From: Thermoplasmata archaeon
GTDB lineage: Archaea; Thermoplasmatota; Thermoplasmata; Halarchaeoplasmatales; Halarchaeoplasmataceae
Assembly: GCA_019594305.1 (NCBI GenBank)
Contig: JAFDTZ010000091.1
Coordinates: 1 to 8,818, forward strand
DNA length: 8,818 nucleotides
Direction of reading: 5' to 3'
Shown here piece after piece: positions 6,308-8,818 of the stretch. The notes below the pieces were generated by a model. It did no database searches and was not told where the DNA came from. It saw only the letters and a list, made by a program, of their open reading frames with translations. Position 1 is the stretch's first letter; each line of letters begins with the position of its first letter. Made by a program: the position numbers and the translations under genes.

Positions 6308-7276
6308 CTACCATCCCTTGGGCAGTTTACCGCTCTTTTCCAGGGCCTCCAAGAGGTCCGCCCTCATGTCCGATGCGGCGGCCCTTGCGGCTTCCGCGAA
6401 TTCCTCCGGTCCGTAATCCTCCCTGTAAGCTTCCTTTTGGTATGCAAAGGTGATCCCACGGGATGAATTAACCACCGCACCGCTGCCTTGTTGGTCGAAA
6501 CAGGGCATGACGTCTTCGGCGGTTCCTCCCTGGGCACCGTATCCCGGCACAAGGAATATGGTGTTGGGCATGAGCTCGCGTAGTCTTTCCGCTTCCCTGG
6601 GGTAGGTAGCACCCACCACCGCGCCCACGGACGAATACTCGCCGGTACCCATCAGCTCTTTTCCCCATTCGTTAACCAGGCCTGCCACTAGCTCGTAAAC
6701 CGGTACGCCGTCACCGGTCAATACATCCTGTATCTCTCCCGAAGACGGGTTGGACGTTTTCGTCAGCACGAAGATACCCCTGTCGTACTCTTTGCAGGAG
6801 TCCAGGAAAGGTCTTATTCCGTCGGTGCCGAGATAGGGGTTCACGGTGATAAAATCCGCACCCATGGAGGTGACGAAGGTTTTATCAGAAATCTCCACCA
6901 TACCCAGATGCCCGTCGGCGTAGGCCTTTGCCGTACTGCCTATGTCATTCCTCTTGGCATCCTCTATGACGACCAAACCCCGGTTTCTGGCATATGTTAT
7001 GGCACTCTCCATGGCCTTGACACCCCAGCTGCCGTACTGTTCGTAAAAAGCCATCTGGGGTTTCACCGCCGGTATTATGTCCTTCACCGCATCGATGATG
7101 GCGTAATTGAACTTCACCAGTGAATTATGGACTATCTCGAAAGGCATCACTCCTTCCCCTGCAGCTTCCTCCTTGATATGTTCGGGTATGAGTCCTATCC
7201 TGGGGTCCAACCCGACCACAGATGGATTTTTCTTTTCTTCTATGGCGTCCAGTAACCTGTCGGCTGCCCTTGTCAT
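6308..7276 (-). CDS. pyrF: Orotidine-5'-phosphate decarboxylase, subfamily 2
   Basis: This enzyme converts OMP to UMP, the last step of pyrimidine synthesis, in the cytosol. The catalytic Asp-x-Lys-x-x-Asp array is seen as DAKRNDIGST with Asp106, Lys108 and Asp111. Asp24 in VGLDP and Lys72 in KPQMAFYE complete the active-site set. VPGYGAQGG and NSSRGI near the C-terminal side fit the phosphate-binding loops. The 322-residue length, the DAKRNDIGST form and the NPSVVGLDPR start mark subfamily 2 (TIGR02127 type), known mainly from bacteria. The classical archaeal enzyme is about 215-230 residues. ATG 7276 sits 26.5 bp from a TATA box. No other pyrimidine gene is adjacent. It lies 48 bp downstream of dppA but has its own promoter. 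Confidence 0.92.
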   Translation of the reverse strand: MTRAADRLLDAIEEKKNPSVVGLDPRIGLIPEHIKEEAAGEGVMPFEIVHNSLVKFNYAIIDAVKDIIPAVKPQMAFYEQYGSWGVKAMESAITYARNRGLVVIEDAKRNDIGSTAKAYADGHLGMVEISDKTFVTSMGADFITVNPYLGTDGIRPFLDSCKEYDRGIFVLTKTSNPSSGEIQDVLTGDGVPVYELVAGLVNEWGKELMGTGEYSSVGAVVGATYPREAERLRELMPNTIFLVPGYGAQGGTAEDVMPCFDQQGSGAVVNSSRGITFAYQKEAYREDYGPEEFAEAARAAASDMRADLLEALEKSGKLPKGW

Positions 7277-7298
7277 GGTACATCAACATCCTGGTATG

Positions 7299-7306
7299 TA
7301 TTTTAA
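7299..7306 (-). promoter_or_regulatory. TATA box of pyrF
   Basis: The minus strand reads TTAAAATA, centred 26.5 bp upstream of ATG 7276. It predicts a leaderless pyrF message starting in the short gap after dppA, so pyrF need not depend on the dppA promoter. Confidence 0.5.
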
Positions 7307-7324
7307 GGTTCTGCCATTTTTTAC

Positions 7325-8140
7325 CTACTGTGAAACGGTGGTGGCCAGCATGGTGCACGCCCTGAAAACCTTGTAGTTGGTCTCGTAATTACCGGTGTCT
7401 ATGACGAATTCCTTCGGACCCGTTCTTTCAACACTGGGCAGCAGTTCAAGGTTGTCCAGCTTACCCGAATCCGTGAACCACGCGTGTATTACGTCATCTT
7501 CCGGTCGTATTACCTTACCCTTCCCCTCTTCAACCGCCTTTCTTACAACCGCCTTTATCTCGTCCCTCACCGCTTTAGGATGCATGCAGCGGGCGCTGTA
7601 CCTTCCGGTAGCGTACTTCGAGATCACATGAGGTATCTCAGGGTAGAGCTCCTTGGCTTCCCGCACGGCTTCCTGATCGCCCGATATGAAGAAAACGGGG
7701 ACTTCGTATTCTCCGGCCAGGTACGAGTTCAGGGCGAACTCCCCGGCCATTTTATCGCCCACGTGTACCTTATCGACAACCCTACCTGAATAGGTATGGG
7801 CAAGGGTACCTAAGCTGTGGGCCGACCCGTGGTACCCGATGTATCCCACGGCGGTGGTTTCCTTGCTCAATCCCTCCATCATCGATTGTAACCTCGGATA
7901 GCCCAAGAAGATCTCTACTCTTTCGTCCAGTTCCTCGATGCTGAGGTTACGCATGTTGCCGTGTCCGTCGGTAACGTGTACGGAACCGGCACCTCCGTCG
8001 AAGGCACCGGCCACGGCGGCGTTCACTTCCTTGGTCATCAATTCCCTGCTGGTCTCGTATTCCTTTGATTCCATATCGGTTTGCTTTATGGAAACGACCC
8101 CGGAGACCCCTTCTATATCCACTGAGAATAGGTATGTCAT
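7325..8140 (-). CDS. dppA: D-aminopeptidase, DppA type (peptidase family M55)
   Basis: This 271-residue zinc peptidase is of family M55, whose Bacillus subtilis member DppA releases N-terminal D-amino acids from peptides such as D-Ala-D-Ala. The metal-site residues align with that protein: Asp8 and Glu10 in SVDIEGVSG, His60 in TDGHGN, His104 in GYHG, and Glu134 in KMAGEFALN. His115 in LAHTYSG is also conserved. No signal peptide is seen, so it acts in the cytosol on imported peptides. Length is normal for the family. In Bacillus the gene heads the dipeptide transporter operon; here it is transcribed divergently from a peptide-binding protein gene, which supports the same use. The substrate could also be an ordinary L-peptide, since archaeal M55 members are little studied. 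Confidence 0.92.
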   Translation of the reverse strand: MTYLFSVDIEGVSGVVSIKQTDMESKEYETSRELMTKEVNAAVAGAFDGGAGSVHVTDGHGNMRNLSIEELDERVEIFLGYPRLQSMMEGLSKETTAVGYIGYHGSAHSLGTLAHTYSGRVVDKVHVGDKMAGEFALNSYLAGEYEVPVFFISGDQEAVREAKELYPEIPHVISKYATGRYSARCMHPKAVRDEIKAVVRKAVEEGKGKVIRPEDDVIHAWFTDSGKLDNLELLPSVERTGPKEFVIDTGNYETNYKVFRACTMLATTVSQ

Positions 8141-8172
8141 GTTATCGATACGGTCAATACCACTATTGGTTG

Positions 8173-8183
8173 ATAAATATTTT
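8173..8183 (-). promoter_or_regulatory. TATA box of dppA
   Basis: The minus strand reads AAAATATTTAT, with the ATATTTAT core centred 36.5 bp upstream of ATG 8140. Transcription would start near 8149, leaving a leader of about ten bases. Confidence 0.45.
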
Positions 8184-8222
8184 GAAGGTTTTACGTACGA
8201 TATTAATAAATCCGCGGAAATT

Positions 8223-8232
8223 ACTTATATTA
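8223..8232 (+). promoter_or_regulatory. TATA box of the substrate-binding protein gene
   Basis: ACTTATATTA is centred near 8228, so transcription would start near 8255 and leave a leader of about 33 bases before ATG 8288. The dppA TATA box lies about 50 bp away on the other strand, making this a compact divergent promoter region. Confidence 0.45.
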
Positions 8233-8250
8233 CCGGGAACATAAGTATTG

Positions 8251-8266
8251 TTTAACTAAGGTTAAA
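8251..8266. promoter_or_regulatory. Inverted repeat at the predicted transcript start
   Basis: TTTAAC (8251-8256) and GTTAAA (8261-8266) form a perfect six-base inverted repeat around TAAG. It covers the predicted start site of the binding-protein gene. It could be an operator for a dimeric repressor or a weak hairpin at the 5' end of the message. Its AT-rich character means chance is also possible. Confidence 0.3.
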
Positions 8267-8278
8267 AAAAAACCATTT

Positions 8279-8289
8279 AGGAGCGTGAT
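8279..8289 (+). promoter_or_regulatory. Extended Shine-Dalgarno-like sequence
   Basis: AGGAGCGTGAT differs from the archaeal ideal AGGAGGTGAT by one extra base and runs into ATG 8288. The GGAG core is four bases before ATG 8288 and ten bases before the in-frame ATG 8294. Either start is possible, and 8294 gives the more relaxed spacing. Confidence 0.45.
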
Positions 8290-8818
8290 GAAAATGCAAA
8301 AAAAGGTCGGAGAAGCCAAAAAGTTCGCGACGCTAATTAGCATACTCCTTGTGGTTGTACTCCTGTTCAGCGTCGTAGGTACTGTCCTCGGAGATGAAGG
8401 AGGCGAACTAACTTCCGGAGGTGAGTACGTACAACACATAAGGCTGGAAGTGAGGATAGATCAATCAGTCGGTATCAGAGACACCGCATTCGGCGCACTG
8501 GATGTGTTCATTCAAAGTGTGGAAGGTCCCTACTACGATGAACTCAGCGACGAATGGAAGGCACAATTGAAAATTTTGGAGAGCTATGGCTTTTACAATA
8601 ATTTGTTTTTCAACACAGCGACCACCGGTGGCTATGCAGAGCTTGACTCAACTGGCGATGGAAACCTGAATTACTTCAATCCGTGGGCCATCCGTGAGAT
8701 ACGCTACGCGACTAACTGGCTCATCAGCAGGAAGCAAGTAGTGGAAGATATATACGATGGTTATGGCATAGGAAAGTACGCAGCCATCGGACAGTGGAAT
8801 CCAGTATGGAACGAGTAC
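8288..8818 (+). CDS. ABC transporter substrate-binding protein, family 5 (peptide/nickel), 5' part only
   Basis: The frame runs from ATG 8288 through 177 codons to the right edge without a stop. Family members exceed 500 residues, so about a third is present. A charged start (MKMQKKVGEAKK) precedes a hydrophobic segment (about 13-34), which is a signal peptide or membrane anchor. No lipobox cysteine follows, so it is not an obvious lipoprotein. After that come ALDVFIQSVEG (70-80) and NPWAIREIRYATNWLISRKQ (131-150). The latter matches the family pattern in which a string of Arg-Glu-Ile-Arg is followed by a Leu-Ile-x-Arg segment. The protein probably captures oligopeptides outside the membrane for an ABC importer whose other genes would lie further right. 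It has a leader and Shine-Dalgarno site, unlike the leaderless genes nearby. An alternative start is ATG 8294. Confidence 0.82.
   Translation, partial: MKMQKKVGEAKKFATLISILLVVVLLFSVVGTVLGDEGGELTSGGEYVQHIRLEVRIDQSVGIRDTAFGALDVFIQSVEGPYYDELSDEWKAQLKILESYGFYNNLFFNTATTGGYAELDSTGDGNLNYFNPWAIREIRYATNWLISRKQVVEDIYDGYGIGKYAAIGQWNPVWNEY

Noticed and set aside
7484..7789. Plus-strand ORF of about 100 codons across dppA
   Set aside because: It is antisense to the conserved core of dppA and has no recognisable motif or promoter.
8139..8255. Plus-strand ORF tail reading MLSIRSIPLLVDKYFEGF and onward
   Set aside because: The frame is mostly the shadow of dppA, and its tail runs through the AT-rich divergent promoter region. 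No TATA box or ribosome site fits it.

Overview
The window looks archaeal. Most genes have an archaeal TATA box rather than bacterial -35/-10 elements, and in several genes that box is centred about 27 bp upstream of the start codon, as expected for leaderless transcripts. The single tRNA gene does not encode CCA. The protein set includes an archaeal-type asparaginyl-tRNA synthetase and a DUF131 (TIGR00304) membrane protein. A small protein that I recall as DUF6015, seen mainly in Thermoplasmata, suggests an uncultured Thermoplasmatota-like euryarchaeon. That placement is inference from recalled family distribution and was not tested.

Layout. Positions 1-1049 hold two plus-strand genes: an unrecognised protein open at the left edge, and the DUF6015-like protein. 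A minus-strand tRNA-Pro(CGG) lies at 1072-1146. Three plus-strand genes follow: DUF131 membrane protein, MFS exporter and M20 metallopeptidase (1247-4049), each with its own promoter. The M20 gene converges on asnS (minus, 4053-5366) with three bases between the stop codons. Further right on the minus strand are an RDD membrane protein (5529-6128), orotidine-5'-phosphate decarboxylase (pyrF, 6308-7276) and a DppA-type D-aminopeptidase (7325-8140). Divergent from dppA is the 5' part of a family-5 peptide/nickel ABC substrate-binding protein (8288 to the right edge).

How the genes fit together. The clearest functional theme is peptide use: a secreted or membrane-anchored oligopeptide-binding protein, a D-aminopeptidase transcribed divergently from it, and an M20 amidohydrolase further left. 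This suits a peptide-degrading heterotroph. The other genes are housekeeping (tRNA-Pro, AsnRS, pyrimidine synthesis) or general membrane functions. Promoters appear one per gene, so there is little sign of operons.

I see no mobile element, CRISPR array, defence cassette or clearly new multi-gene system. The less ordinary points are a six-unit pentad repeat with an aromatic residue every fifth position in the RDD protein's N-terminal tail, a long subfamily-2 PyrF in an archaeal setting, an inverted repeat on the predicted transcription start of the binding-protein gene, and a possible 21-codon ORF at 5455-5520. No gap between genes exceeds 300 bp.
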